Shown: one piece after another, positions 14,934-28,450 of the stretch
How the letters are laid out: every line of letters starts with the position of its first letter
Position numbering within the stretch: position 1 is the stretch's first letter
Origin: Gavia stellata
Lineage: Eukaryota > Chordata > Aves > Gaviiformes > Gaviidae
Assembly (NCBI RefSeq): GCF_030936135.1
Contig: NC_082635.1
Location: 310,001-374,000, forward strand
Length of the DNA stretch: 64,000 nucleotides
Direction: 5' to 3'
The notes under the pieces: model-generated
Seen by the model: the letters and a program-made list of their open reading frames with translations, nothing else
What the model was told of the DNA's origin: nothing
The model's database searches: none
Program-made: the position numbers and the translations under genes

Positions 14934-15430
14934 TATAGAATCGTCAGAGAATCATAGAATAGTTTGGGTTGGAAGGGACCTTTAAAGGTCATCTAGTCCA
15001 ACACCCCTCAGCAGGGAAATCTTCAACTAGACCAGGTTGCTCGGAGCCCCGTCCAACCTGACCTGGAATATTTCCAGGGATGGGGCATCGACCACCTCTC
15101 TGGGCAACCTGTGCCAGGGTTTCACCACCCTCATCATAAAAATTTTATTCCTTATATCTAGCCTGAATCTCATCTTTTTTAGCTTAAAACCATCACACCT
15201 TGTCCTATCGCAACAGGTCCTGCTAAAAAGTCTCTCCCCATCTTTTTCATAAGCCCCCTTTATTGAAAGGACGCAATAAGGTCTCCCCGGATCATTCTCT
15301 TCTCCAGGCTGAACAACCCCGACTCTCTCAGCCTGTCCTCACAGGGCAGATGTTCCATCCCTCAGGTCATTTTTGTAGCCCTCCTCTGGACCTGCTCCAA
15401 CAGGTCCATGTCTTTCCTGTGCTGAGATCT
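14934..15430 (-). mobile_element. CR1 LINE fragment, about 500 bp
   Basis: It starts with AGAATCATAGAATAGTTTGG (reverse complement of the CR1 3' tail) and runs on through CR1-typical stretches, including TTCTCCAGGCTGAACAACCC and CTCAGCCTGTCCTCACAG. This is the longest CR1 copy in the window. It is in the same - orientation as the copy at 11.9 kb and its first 220 bp closely resemble that copy, so the two belong to related subfamilies. Confidence 0.95.
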
Positions 15431-18400
15431 TGCTCATCTCTGTACAAAATATAGTCAAGAGAGGTTGACCATCTCCCTGAAGAAGGCAGAGGGACTGAGC
15501 AGAGGGTCCTGCTTGTCTTAATTCAGTGGGTGGTAAGATGTGGTGTGCTGCCATCGGGTACGTGACGGTGCCAAAAGCAGTGCGGAGAGGTTTCCTACAA
15601 TGGATGAGGGCTTGAAGATGAAAACCAACACCTGTCAGGAATGGTTCAGGCGTAGTTCATCCTTCCCATGCATAAAATGAGACCTTGTCAGTGAAATAAA
15701 ATATTTATGGGGAAAGGGAGAGAATTTATGCTGCTATACGGCTCTCACGGTATTTGTACTTAAGGGCTGAGAGGTATGACATACCCGCTGTGTGTTATAG
15801 TGGGGGGGCAAAAAAGTGTTTCCCAACGAATGCCCGTTCTGTGAGTGTGGGAATTGTGCTAAATAATGATGCCTGTGGAGCTGGACTCCCTTTTGCTTGC
15901 CCGATGCTGGAGAGAAAATACAGCTTTCTGGTGCTTGTGTAGTCTTTGTGTGCTGGGCAGTTCCAAATAGTCTTCCCTTTTTAATATTAATTCACGTACT
16001 GTAGAATGTTTTGGGAGAATGAGGGTGGTGAGACCCTTATTCAGTATTTATAGCGGTGCTTGCTCTTGCCCTGAAACACCAGCTCTTTTCCTCTTGGATT
16101 AGTTAAGTTCTTAGTGTTGGAAATAATTTTGTAATTTTTTTTTTCATGTTGTGGATTTTTTTGGTGGTGTTGACTGTCTGTTCCAATTTGACTGGAATAA
16201 GGTGTTTAAAGGAGATGACTTAGATGTACTTATTTATGCACAACATAAACAGCTTGAAGGTGTACCTGCAGCTAATTTCTAGAAGACACAGGTGGGGCAT
16301 GATTATAATGTGGTGATGTTAAGTTAGAGTCACTCTCCACCTCTTTTTCTAGTCACAGGCTTGACCCCAGAAAAAGCGAAGAAATACGATGTGTTAAAAA
16401 AAATAAAAAATAAAAAAAAAACCCCATATTTGGATACAAACATTTGTAAACCGCATTCAGCCCAGCTCACTGAGCACTGATTAAACATTCACTGGAGATG
16501 CTCAGCAGTGCACTTCTCATTTCTAAAAATACTTTGTCTCCAAGCGCTGTCATTTAAGGAATTTCTCCGGTGGAAAAAAGAAATTCCTTTTAGCTACACG
16601 AGAGCTCTGCAGAAACAGCCTCTGTAGACGGTGGGTGATTAATTAACTGCTGGAAACCACCCTGTGCTTCTGCTAAGGGTCGAGATCTCTGTGTTAGAGC
16701 AAGCGTGTTTCAGTTGGTATTTCTTAGCCCTGTTCTGAAATGGAAGTCTTTTTATTTGTTTATTATTGCTCGGGTTGTAAAGACACGCTACCTCATCGTG
16801 AAGAGACTGCCATTCTCTGCTGCAGAAATCAAGATAAGCTACAAAACCGGAGTTAATTGGCCCTCGTAAATAGTCTGCCTTCGCTGATAGCTCATGCGGT
16901 GCATATTATGCATACCAGCAGCAAGAAGACATTATGCAGTTTTAAAAACCAATTCAAAATAGTTTAAGAAAAACAACAAAAAAAACCAACAAAAAAAACC
17001 CAACAAAAAGCCTAGACCGCAGACTTTGTTTTGTGCTTTTTTTTCTTAAATCCTCTCCCCCTCCCCTTGTCATTTTTAATTCTAGTAGTAAGCAAAGCTC
17101 TAGAGGCTTAGAGGCTCTTGTGGTTGGTTTGCCTCCTTAGACAACCTTTATGTTCTGCAAGATAAAGTCAGATTTAAGGCAAATACTTTCTCAGTCCTTT
17201 TTGGCTGCTCTGGAGTAAATTTTGCATTTCAGCAATTTTTTTAAAAAGTATTTATTATTACCCCCACCCCCCCCCGGTTTTTGGTGCTGTTGTAGGACTC
17301 CATCCTCGTCTTGTCGTATTTGCAGGATACAAACAAACTTACCATCTGGCAATCTCAACTCTTCTGTACATCACTCTCCACTTCAGTCCTTTTTGGAGGA
17401 TTGTAAGCATTTCACAAATGAGGTGCTCTCTAGAGGCCAAGAGAAAATTGCTTTTCTAGCCAGGATTGGGTTTTGTCTCCTGTATAGCAGATGCTTGTAT
17501 GATTATAGAGACTCGTCCCCTTTCTGTTGAAGGCTGCAGATCTTGCCAAATGTCTGTCCATCTGTCTTGCCAGAGCACTCGAGTCTTCATGTGTAGGAAG
17601 GCTGCAAAAAAGAAAAAAAAAAAAAAAAATCTCTCTTAATTCTGCTCTTCAACTGCAAATCCAAAATCAGTGTTGTATCTGAGGGATGCTTAGTGGTCAG
17701 GAATTAATTGTGATACAGAAGTATCGTCTCTTTTGTGGTAGAGGGGTCACTTGCACAGGACTCATATTTCAGAAAGGAAAAGAGTAGCCTTTAAGCATTG
17801 TTCGACAGATTATTGTCTAATTAAATATTGAACATTTATTTCCAAAGGGAATGGTGATAACTTTTGATGCTCAGTTTGCTACAACCTTTGAGGAGCTTGA
17901 TTATTTTTTTCTTCCTCCCCCAAAAGCTTCTGAATCCTTTATCTACAAAGGTCAAAGCGACACTTAACATGCCAGTTTCTTTTATTTCCCCAGTCTGCTC
18001 TATCTTTTGTGTTCTGAATAAAAATGTCAGTCTAGATTAACTTTTGGCATCCTTTTTGTCCTTCAAAGGCGGCATATCAGCTTTTCAACATGCTTTGGCC
18101 AGTCACAAACGCAGTGTAAGCTGGAATAAAACTCATGCACACCACCACGTGGTGGTACATTAACTACCTTCTTGAAGATTTTTAGTTTGTATGGATGTCT
18201 GAAGCGTGTGTTAATTGTCTCGGTAAATTTTTCAAAGTAGTATGTCATCTCAGAATACATATCCAGCAAGCTCCATTTGGATCAAATTGCTTCTCCGCAC
18301 ATCTTCGCCTTCTGTAGCAGCCTTGCTACAAGAATTTTGTATCTGCAGTACAAATATGCTTCTTGAACACCATCCCAGTGATTAAGGCAAATTAGGAATG

Positions 18401-21400
18401 ATGGTAGAGCCTGCGGAACAAGTTCCACATGTAGCATGGGCTGATTAAGAAGCAGCATACTGGATTATGAACGATCTCTACAGCTTTATGTTAATAAAGG
18501 GAAATACTCCATCGCTTCCTTGCCCAGTGCAGTTATCCAGTGAGATGCACTTAAACACAACGATCTTAAAGGGCTGGTTGATGTCAGGCTGGTTTGAGGC
18601 GAAGGGAAGAGCGGGACTGCTGGCTTGTAGGAGAACCAAAGAAGTTGCATTGTGGCAATGCCAGGACAATTGCTAGGAGCTATTTGCCGACCCTCTGCAT
18701 TTTTGGGCCGTGAAGCTAAACCGTTGGGCAATCAAGGGGAAAATAAATGAGTTAGCAATTATCACATAGGCTCAGGAACACCTTCCACTTCATAAAGAGC
18801 AATTTTGGACCTTTGGGTAGGGCACAGTGAAGTGCCAGTCTTTATATCTGCCGTATATTCGTGTTTACAATGGGCTTGTTTCTTATTGCCGTGCTGATTG
18901 ATCTGGCATCCCCTGACAAGTGTGCTCAGCAAGGGGTTTTTTTTCCTATAAACTTCGGATTTTGTGGCACCTGTGGCTTCCTGATTTTCTGCATTAATCG
19001 GGGAAGGCAGTAGAGAGAGATCCTGCCTCAAGCTAATAGAAGAAATTGTGAGCCAGGAGGAAAGGAACACACAGTAAGCTTTGCACAATTGTTCTGAACA
19101 ATTCCAATTATAAGTCTCTCTGGAAAGTGCTTCATGCTGGGCAAGAATACATGGCTTTGTGATATGGTTCCATTACTTTGCGCAACACACGACAGAGACT
19201 GGCTTTTCTTTTTTTCTCCCAGCTCTGCTGTGGATTTCAGTCGCGGCAGAAGGTAGAGGTGATGGGGAAACACTGAATAAATCCTGAATGTTGTGCTTCA
19301 ATTGCAAAAGCAGAGCCCTACCATGCGTTGCTTGCATTTTGTAGGTTGTTCTCCGTCCTGCCTTACTTGCCGTGCTATCTGTAGACAGTGGATTTTTTCT
19401 TTGTGACGGCAGTAGAGCTTGTGGGCCTCCCAAAATAAGTTTGAATTTGGGATACTGCTTTGATAAAGAAATTATTACGTGGTTTTCCTTAAACAGAAAA
19501 GGAAGGTGTTGAGTGGGACAAACTCAAGCGGCCATCTGGCTTATAGTCAAAATCTTCACTTGCCTCTGGGCTGGTCATGCCTAAGCCCCGTCCCAAAAGC
19601 GAGGTGTGCATCTGATGTTCAGAGGAACATGCTCAGCTGTTACCCGATACCCTTTGCAGCCCAGAATAGTTGTTCTCTCTAGGTCCTGCTGCCTTAGAAA
19701 AGCTCAGAGCTGTCAGAGATAAAGGCAGCTGCATGCTCTCGAGAGGTGAAACAGCAATTGAGAGGGAGAGCATGAAAGTATCGCTGCCAGTTTTCAGCAA
19801 GAGAGACTTCCCGGTGGCTAACAAAATGGCTTTCAGTGATGCATTGCAGAGATCAGCTGATAAAGCACGCTTTATTGGATTACAGAAGAGTCTTTCCATC
19901 CCAGTAGACTGATTTTTCTCAAGTATACCTCTGTCAGTGCCAGCAACGAATGAGTTCGTTCAGTATTAATGCATTTGAACAATCTGAATGTTCCCGTTAA
20001 TTCCTCAAGCGCAGATGAGCAGGACTGCGGTTTAAGTGTAAAGAGTACTTTCTTTCCTTTTAAGTAAAGACATTTATTTAAAATCTTGCTAAAACAGTTT
20101 AAAGCAGCCTCCTTAATTCTTAAGCATTAAATTTTGGGCACCCACAGTGTTTTAGTGGAGGGGTAACTTGCACTGTGTAAAGATGAAAGGAATTGCATAA
20201 AGAAAAAAAAAAAAGAAATTAAAAATATATCTTGATGTTATGTTGATCTCAGCTCCCTAGTACAGAATGGGAAAGGAGGAGAGCCATTAGCTTTACGGCA
20301 ATCGCACTGGCATCCATTGGTCAATGACTAATCTCCAACCGACGACTGGGAAGAAGGGAAGTTTGGGAAGAATGAAATATTTCTGTAGAAAGAGAGACAT
20401 ATTTTTCTGTACAACCCACTTTCTTCATATTGAACCAAAGGCGATTTTCATCTGAATATTATTCTTTTGTTAACGCACTGTCTACAAATACTATCATTTC
20501 TTTGTCAGAGTAATGACATACCTGCCTGCATACATACTGAGCATGCAATTTTATGCTTGTTAGACTTTGAATGGTGGGAACGGTGGTGGCATGGGATTTG
20601 TAATGAAATTATTGTCTGCCAGCCTTGTTATAAGTGTCATTAGCTGTCATCAATTGTAAAACATTTGGGGCTGGTTAAAGAGTGGAAACAGTAGAGTTGG
20701 TAACAGTGTTGAACATCTTCTCGTCGCAAATGCCTAATAGTAGTAGGTGGACACTTCATTACTTGGTGTTTCGCTTCATAAAAATCCCACTTTTCCCGCT
20801 TTCAGTAATGTGAGAGAGAAGAGATGATGCATAATGATTTCTTTGTAAGAAGGCAGCACCGTGACACCTAGTATCACAATCCGACGTTGATTCAACAGTG
20901 ACTCAAAGCAAAGAGCGCTCCAACCTGAGTCATCCGCAGCATCTCCTACAGCCGGTCCTTCTGTTCATCTCGGTGGGTTCCCGTGCAGGCTTGGCCTGCA
21001 GACAGCGCTGTTTGGTTTGAGGTCGTAACTCACATGGGACGGACGCCGTGATGACGTTTTAAGAGGACGCTGGGAATTGCTGAGAAATGCTTTCTAAGTA
21101 GAGGCAGCGGATGGCACTGGGAGAAGTAGATGTTCTTCTCTTGACAGCAGCAATAGCAGTTTATAGTGTATGTGATGCAAAACGTGACTCTCCAGGATTT
21201 TTAATGCCACTGAAGGAGCTTGCAAGTAAGGTCAACATTTTTTTGCTCCCTGCTCAGTTCATCATAGTACGGTTTAGGGTGTCAACCTTCAACAGATTGT
21301 TCCATGCAGTTCATTGAACGTTGCAGCTGAATACATTTCCAAATAATACCAAGGCACATAACGACTGTGGTCTGGTTAGTGTGAATTAATGGTCCGTAAT

Positions 21401-22714
21401 GATCGCAAGAATGGGAAAACCTGCAGAAGTGGTTTCAGAAAGTAGTATTGTGTGGGAAGAAATTGCTGTAGTGTGTGTGGTGGGTTTTGGTGTTTTTTGT
21501 TTAGTTTGCATTTCAACCGTGCGATGTTATCTGCAATATGAATGTTTATACGAGTAGTAAGCAAGTAAAGCCCAACTGCTGGTGTTCCTTCTGCTTTATC
21601 CCGGAGCAGCTTCCTACTGGGGACCGTGCATGTGTTGTTGTTGTACAACCGTAGCCGCACACCCGAGATTTCATTTTTCAGCCTTGTAACAGAGACGCAG
21701 TGCACAGGCACAGTGCTGCCACTTCCAATTGCGATGCTAAAGCTCTTTCCTGTGCAGGAAGTTTTATTAATTCATAAAGTTAGTAGATAATTGTGCAGAA
21801 CTCTGGATTCTTCTCCACAGAGAAAACTCTGCAGTTTTCTGAGTACTTCCCAAACATTTGCCTTCCAGCTTTAAACTCAGAAGGATTTTCACAGCCCTGT
21901 TAAGAAAGCTCACGTAGCAGCTGTGCAATTGAGAGGCTGCCATTGCAGGTGGATGCCCAGCTAATGGCAACTGGGATTCTGCTCCTTGAGGCATTGGGAA
22001 AGGGCTGTGCTGTCCCTTTCCACCATCCCTTGCCAAGAGCAAACTCCTCACTCGAAGGTTTACGAATACACCTCAAACATGCGAGAGTTCGTGAATCATC
22101 ACTGGAAGGGAATAACTGATAGAGGACTTAGTGCGATGAAATTGGTGCTTTTGAATGGCTTGCAGAAGGCCTAAGCGCTATCAAAATCCCACAATTAATA
22201 AGTCAGTCATTTGAGTGTGGTTTGGTGAAGGGTAAACGCATTTCTCCATTCGTTTTGTAGAGAAAGTGGGTGAGTTCTTGTGGTTTGAAGAATCGTCTCA
22301 TAGTCAAAGACTGAGTAATAAATTTCTAATAGGGTTTTTTTCCCTTCCTCACATCTGACATTCTCTTGACCTCCTGCCACTGATTGTTTCCACTCTTTCA
22401 TTAAGACTACTTTAAGAGAATCTGTGAGTCTTTTTAACAGCATAATAGAGCTGTCTCAACATATTTCCTCGTGCAGCATATTTTAGAAGAGTGTGTAGTG
22501 TTTTACTGGCAATACTGTGATAATTAACGTGTAGCAACCCCAAAGGAAAATGCTGCTCCAGCAGTCTTGACCGATAAGGCAAGATCATCCAAGAGGTGCC
22601 ACAAAACTTAACTGCTGGGACAATTTCTTCTTGCAACCAAGACTGGAGTCGGATAAGCTTTTGCAGTGAGCTGTAGAGTACTTGGTTTTAACTCTTTGTA
22701 CAAAGTTCTCCCTA
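15431..22714. other. AT-rich intergenic DNA
   Basis: No supported gene. It contains A-rich tracts with CCC interruptions at 16395-16425 and 16970-17012, a C-rich run near 17262-17275, an interrupted A run near 17607-17630 and a perfect 16-bp palindrome listed separately. Short frames on both strands have no recognisable domains and no splice context. Confidence 0.55.
18141..18156. other. 16-bp perfect palindrome centred on CACGTG
   Basis: ACCACCACGTGGTGGT equals its own reverse complement over all 16 bases, with the E-box CACGTG at the centre. The symmetry stops at the next base on each side. It could be a bHLH-type binding site; function is not shown by sequence alone. Confidence 0.6.
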
Positions 22715-22835
22715 GGTTTGTTTGGCTTGGAGTGCTGCATGGGGTTGTGCCTCCCCACATGCAGGACTTTGCACTTCTTCCCCTTGGTGAACTTCATGAG
22801 AACTGTCAGCCTATTTCTGCAGCCTGTTGAGATAA
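22715..22835 (-). mobile_element. CR1 LINE fragment, end of reverse transcriptase region
   Basis: Read on the - strand, this stretch encodes a short peptide of the form MKFTKGKKCKVLHVG, which matches the avian CR1 ORF2 motif of the type MKFNKxKCKVLHLG. Only this internal piece remains; the CR1 3' tail is absent. It is therefore an old, doubly truncated copy. Confidence 0.85.
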
Positions 22836-25800
22836 ACAGCTAGTTGCACTGAATTCATCAACAGAAATGCCAGAATTTGCTTGAGTTCGGTAATCATCTT
22901 TCGAAATAGAGCAGATAATCTCATAAAGGGAAAAGACATAAATAAGTTTGTTAATTATTTTTTGAAAGACTACAATAGCTAATATATAAGTGCCCAGCAA
23001 ATTGTCCTTGCTGATACTTTTGTGAGCGCTTTCACTGAAAAATGCACTAATATCAGACTTTGGAGCTCTGTAGACATCCCTCTGTGTCAGATCCTAGCGC
23101 GCAGAGCAATTTGCATTGCGTGCGTGGTTTGTAAACCTAAATGTGGAAGGTAATGGAAATGATCTCGGGGACGTTTCGTGCAGGTTTGGCTGAAGTGGTC
23201 ATGAGGCCGTTATAATCCCTTGCAACGGTTGCACACCCCTTTTGAAAGCTGCCTTGTGATGGAAGAAAGTGGCTATCACCTCTACCTGATGCCAGCGTAA
23301 GTAGGAAATGCAAATGCAGTGCTAAGAGGTTTGTCGCAAAGTTCTTTGTCTGAGGGCTGCCACAAAGTTGAGTTGGTTGTATTTCATCCAGCTGCTTCGC
23401 GAGCATCGCTTCAGTGGAAGTCAGAAAACCCTGTCGCTTGTCTTTTTATGCAAAGCAGCAGTAATCTGGCTCTGAAGCCTGCAGGGAGATGTGCCGTCTC
23501 TCGCAGGTACGCTTATCGGGATGCCGCAGCTCCCGGCACTGCGGCACTTCGGCAGCGTGCCATTCGTAATTGGCCCCTTTTTGCTATTTTTAGCACCGGT
23601 GCCTTAGATCGCTGGCTTCTATGCAGAGTCTCGTGGTGCTTTGGGCAGTCCCTTCTCCCTCTGTGTTAACAGCAAGTGCATTATCAAAGCTTCATTTCAG
23701 GGGTTTTGCATAGGCATGCAAGTCTGCACTCCTTTTTTTTTTTTCTTTTTCTTTTTTCTCTCCAGCAGAACTGTTAACGGCTGGCTGTAGCAAGTTGTCC
23801 TTTAGCGAGGGAGCGAGCAGCAGGGAATGTGATACCTGCTTTGGCTGAATTTTGTTCTATATGGCGCAGATCTCTTTGTATCCGTTTTGCAAAGCCTTTA
23901 TGAAATCCCCAGCCTAAGCCAGGGCATCCACTTCACAGACTTCCACCCGTAATGATTTAAATCATTGCAGACCCAAGGGCAGACGAGCGCAGGGGCAAAG
24001 TGCTTCTTTGTGCTTCTTTGCTAATTTTTGTGATCCCAGAAGCTTCCCCTTGGAATATGCATCCCTGTGGCTGATATTTATTTGCATGGGCTTTTCTACT
24101 TGGGAGACTGGGATGCAGCGAGGCATGAAACCCGTGGAATTGAAGGGCTGACAGTAGGCTATGGGATGGTAAGAAGCTGGCAGAGGTGGGTCAGCTCAAC
24201 AGCTGAACGCGAGCGGTGGTACAGCACAGGCTGCGACAGCATCTGCCGAGCATGGTCCGCAGACAGGAATCCTGAATTCCATTAACAACGCTACCCAATG
24301 TCTCCCAGAGCATCTTCTGCAGCTAAATAGCTCTCAAATGAATTTGTCACTTTTCACAAAGGGCAGGATGCTGGAATTGGGTTTAGAAGGAGGAAAGGTC
24401 ATAATTGGACCTCTTCTGCATTTTTATATCAGGCCAAACAATGAAAGGCTTAGGCGAGATGTGAAGTGGCAGACTACAGGTTGTCAGGTTGTTTGGAAAA
24501 ATGTTTTAGAAGGCATCACAGTTTGTTGTGATGATAGCAAACTACATTAACTTTAGAAATTAGGACCATGCTCGCGTGACCAGATTAGGCAAGACCGCAG
24601 AGCATGCAGGGATGGTTCACTGTGTAGCCAAACACTTGATGTTAAACAACTGAGGGGCAATTAACCGTAGTGCAAATATTAACTGTCCATATCAGAATGA
24701 AGTCATGCGCGATGGAGACTTAAGACCCTTGACTCATCCTCCCACCCTCTTTACCTGGAGATGGATGTTTCATGGTACGGGGGTTAAAGTATGCCTAGAA
24801 ACTATCCACAAAAGGTCTACCCAGGCCTTTCTAATAAGATGATTTCAGTTTAAGCAGCAAAAGTTCCCCTTTTCAGTGTCGTAAAGAGCCATTTGTGTTT
24901 TTTATAGTCTTGTAAAATATGTCGTCAAATTGCTTCAAGACTATCCTAAAATAAAAACTCCGACAACCTCTTTGAGGAGTTGAGAGAGTCTTAAACCTGG
25001 AGCTACAATTTTCTTCAATGGTTGGTGCGCGGTGTTTTACACAGAATACTCCTCTGCTTCCATCATGCCTCTCTTCCTAGATTTCCAGGCACTTAAAGAG
25101 CAGTATTTTTGCTTTGCTAAAAGGCCTCAACTTTTCCATCTCCTGGTAGGAATTTCTGACCAGGAGCCGTTCTCCAATACGGAGCTACAAACTTGCAGGG
25201 ATTTTGCTGGCATTAATCCACCAGACCCAATGGGGCCAAGGACCTGTTCCGTCAGGGATCTTATTTGCCTTTCCTGAGTAAGACGGTGTGATCTAAACTA
25301 TACAGCACTTTTCCACTGTGATCATTATGTCTTTCCCTCGAAGGAACATTTTTGAACAGTGCTGTCCTGGTCTTAATTGCGCTTGTCTGTGCATCTTAAG
25401 AAATCAAAGAATCAATGTCCAAAAAAAATGCACGTTCACCTTAAATTCACTGCCCCATCAGAATGACATGCTTTATGTATTTCCAAGAGCTTCGTTGTCA
25501 AATAGGGGATGTTAAGAGTCAGACACTCTCAGACAGTCCTTGCCCAAGTGAGAATTATAGGAAAATTCTCTGCGATTCTCACAGATTTTCAGAGGTGCCC
25601 CGGGAGGCTCTGCTCTTGTTAGCAGAGCACCGCCTGCAGCGTGAGGTTCAGATCAGCCGAAGGTGGAACTGTTTGTGCACCAAATTCCCCAGTACAAGAA
25701 GCAGCAGCCGGTGAAGCCAGCGAGATAAAACCGATATGATTTTACATGTAATAAAACACTTCACTGGGTATAACGTGCTAGGACTTGGTGGTGGGACGTG

Positions 25801-28055
25801 CTGCAATTCATAACAGATCTTCCAATAAAGAATGAATGCTCCTAATTGCTAATAATGGCTGTGTTTGAGTAGCCTCTGTGTAAGATATACAGCATGACTC
25901 AGAATAGCTCGTTTATCAGTGTGGTAACTCTGAAATAGCATTACCTCCAGGCTCCCTGCACCAGAAGCTGCTCCGTCCTTAAACGAAGCATCAATACATA
26001 ATTCGCTCTCTGCTTTTCATCAAGTACATCTTCAGGAGACCTTGGACCATTCATCAAAACCCGCAGGAACTATTTCTGTTTCCTAATTTACATTGGTGCC
26101 CTGGTTACTGCAACCATAGATTAAATGGCTGCAGTTCAGGATTTTCTGTGAGGGGGGAAAAAAGATCAGCACGGCTTGTCATGAGCTCTTTGGCCCTTAG
26201 AGAAAGGAAAGAGATAGAGGGAGATATTCAGAGATATTCACACAATGAATCCATAGAGCATTTAACCTTTCCGTGGTAATTCCTTCTATACCTTCCTCAG
26301 TATCTGCATTGCACTAAAGTTTAGGAAATGGGACAGAAACCAGTTTTTTTGTGGGTTTTTGGTGGTTTTTTTAGGGGAGAACAAACCGAACAACAATCAA
26401 AAAAAAAAACCCAACAACAAAACAAACAAAAAAAAGGATTTTCAGGTCTGCTAATACACGTGACAGATGACCGAGTTAGGTGAGGCAAAAATGAACATGG
26501 AGATGAAAGTTATTGCTGTGCTTTTACTTCTGGTTTTCTTATCCTGCACCTCTATATTGGGGGTTGGATATGTGATTTTTGGGCATTATAAATGCACTTC
26601 CCCAGTGCCATCCACTTGAGGAGTGGCAGGCAATGACCATGCACAGGTGGATATTATTTGTGCCACCTTCCAGTGATGAAGGAAAAGGTAAATGAGTTCA
26701 CTTGCGTAGTTGACATGTCAGAAAAATAATGCCAGGAAAAAGAATAAATATTCTATATTTTGTTATTTTTAATATGAAATGGTTTGGGTTTCCTATTATG
26801 CTGTGAACTAGATTTAAAAAAACCCCAAACCTACAAAAAATCCTAGCGTTAATATTAATTATGGTAATTTGGGTTCAGAGAAATGGTGGCTACCAGATTT
26901 ACAGCTGATCTGCTCTGTGCCTGAGTGTGTCTAGAGGTGTACTCCCAGTGGCCTTGGAAAAGAGGAAAAAAAGGAAGGAAAATGAGCAAGATACTTATGA
27001 AACACTTATTGGAAGTATTTCTTGCTGTTACAGGTGGTGCAAGCGACACTAAATTAAGCACATTATTTATTGTTGGTAAATTAAAGACACTTTTTTCCAA
27101 TATGGTGGTTAATTCTGGATCAGAAAAGGGTAATAATAAAGCCTCCCTCAAGAAAAAGCTTTTTTTTTTTTTTTTCTTCTACGGATGCAGATGGCCAGCA
27201 CCTGTCTTGTGCAACGAACAGGTTGTCACGGCAGTACGACAATCAAAAAAGCTGCGTTTGGAATATGTGGGAGCACAGTCTGTTCATCTCGGCCGGACTC
27301 AGCAGTGGATAGTCTCTGCAGGAGTATCTTGTGGACCAGATTTAATTTTGTTTGTTGGAAAAGCGACGCTTGGGTGGATGAAATATCTCAGGCTGTGTTT
27401 CTGTGGGATGAGGGTGCAAGAAATAGCATATGAAATAGCTGTTTCTAATACCTAGTATCTATTTGCCACCCTCCGCGTATCAATATTTCTGTGCCGTAGG
27501 GAGCGAAGGTCTCTTTCAGAGAGACTTGAGTACGAGCAGAAGCTGATGCTGCTGCAGCTTCTGTATTTAGGGTACTGCATGAGGCCAGCACCGGGCAATT
27601 AAATGGTGTGGTTAAGAGAATAACAGATTTAGCAAGCCTTTAACAGACAGAAAGACGTGTCTATGAACAGGTAAAGATGGAGGTGATGACAGTATTAGAC
27701 GTGGCATAGGTCTGGGTGTAGAATGGCTGGAGATGATGTTCTACACATGAGTCAGTAACACAATTCAGCGGAGAATGAACCAAAAACCTGGACGCAGCTA
27801 CATCCCTTAACCCCCACTGCAAGATGCAGGTGAGTGCTGAATAAATGCAGGGTAAACAAGTATAGAATAGAGACCATGTACTTGAATATATTTTGCTAAT
27901 AATTCCCATAAAACGAATAGCTAGGTGCATGAGGAGGAAACAGATTACGCTGAAATAAATGTGTGTTGTATTGGAGAAGGGTGCTGTTCCCTAGGCAAAG
28001 GACCATTTTTTGGAGGGTTGAATTTCATCCTTAAAGCTGATATAATATTATCTTT
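22836..28055. other. AT-rich intergenic DNA
   Basis: No supported gene. A frame of about 176 codons on the + strand around 26925-27455 crosses a long T run translated as polyphenylalanine and shows no domain, so it is taken as chance. A paired T/G and A/C tract at 26.3-26.4 kb is listed separately. Confidence 0.55.
26343..26438. repeat. Paired T/G-rich and A/C-rich tract
   Basis: A T-rich tract with GGG and GG interruptions is followed, after about 25 bases, by an A-rich tract with CCC and C interruptions. The halves are roughly complementary, so the region could fold back on itself, but the match is loose and has no defined arms. Confidence 0.6.
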
Positions 28056-28112
28056 AGAATCATTGAATCGCTTAAGTTGGAAAAGACCTTTAAGATCATC
28101 AAGTCCAACCAT
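28056..28112 (-). mobile_element. CR1 LINE, 3'-terminal stub
   Basis: AGAATCATTGAATCGCTTAA followed by the block ending AAGTCCAACC is the reverse complement of the CR1 3' end. Only about 57 bp survive. Confidence 0.88.
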
Positions 28113-28408
28113 CTGCATCATTATTCACACTGAAGCGTGTGCATGTTTTGCAGACTGTAAGAAATCTCAATACTGTAGTACTAATTCAAAGCTCTTGAAA
28201 ATCTGTTGTATTTACAGCAAAGGCAACCTGAACTCTTTCCAACAGAACAAAGTTAACAGGCCAATAGCTGCGAATTGTTGGAATTAAATATCCCTTCCTT
28301 TAAATATCATTAAGACTACAAATGATAGCCCATGGTAACCTAGTAATGTTTTGCTGTAGGAGAAGAGCAAAAAAACCTGTCTCTCTGCACAGATCTTGAA
28401 CATGACCC

Positions 28409-28450
28409 CCCTGTTGTAGGTCCCTTCCAACTGGAACTATTCTATTCTGT
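28409..28450 (+). mobile_element. CR1 LINE, 3'-terminal stub, opposite orientation
   Basis: The stretch TAGGTCCCTTCCAACTGGAA and the following ATTCTATTCTG is the CR1 3' end in forward orientation, about 42 bp long. It lies 300 bp from a - strand stub with the 3' ends facing away from each other, so they are two insertions and not one element. Confidence 0.78.

Noticed and set aside
26925-27455. A + strand frame of 176 codons in the AT-rich block
   Set aside because: Contains polyphenylalanine from a T run, no domain, no splice context. Chance frame.
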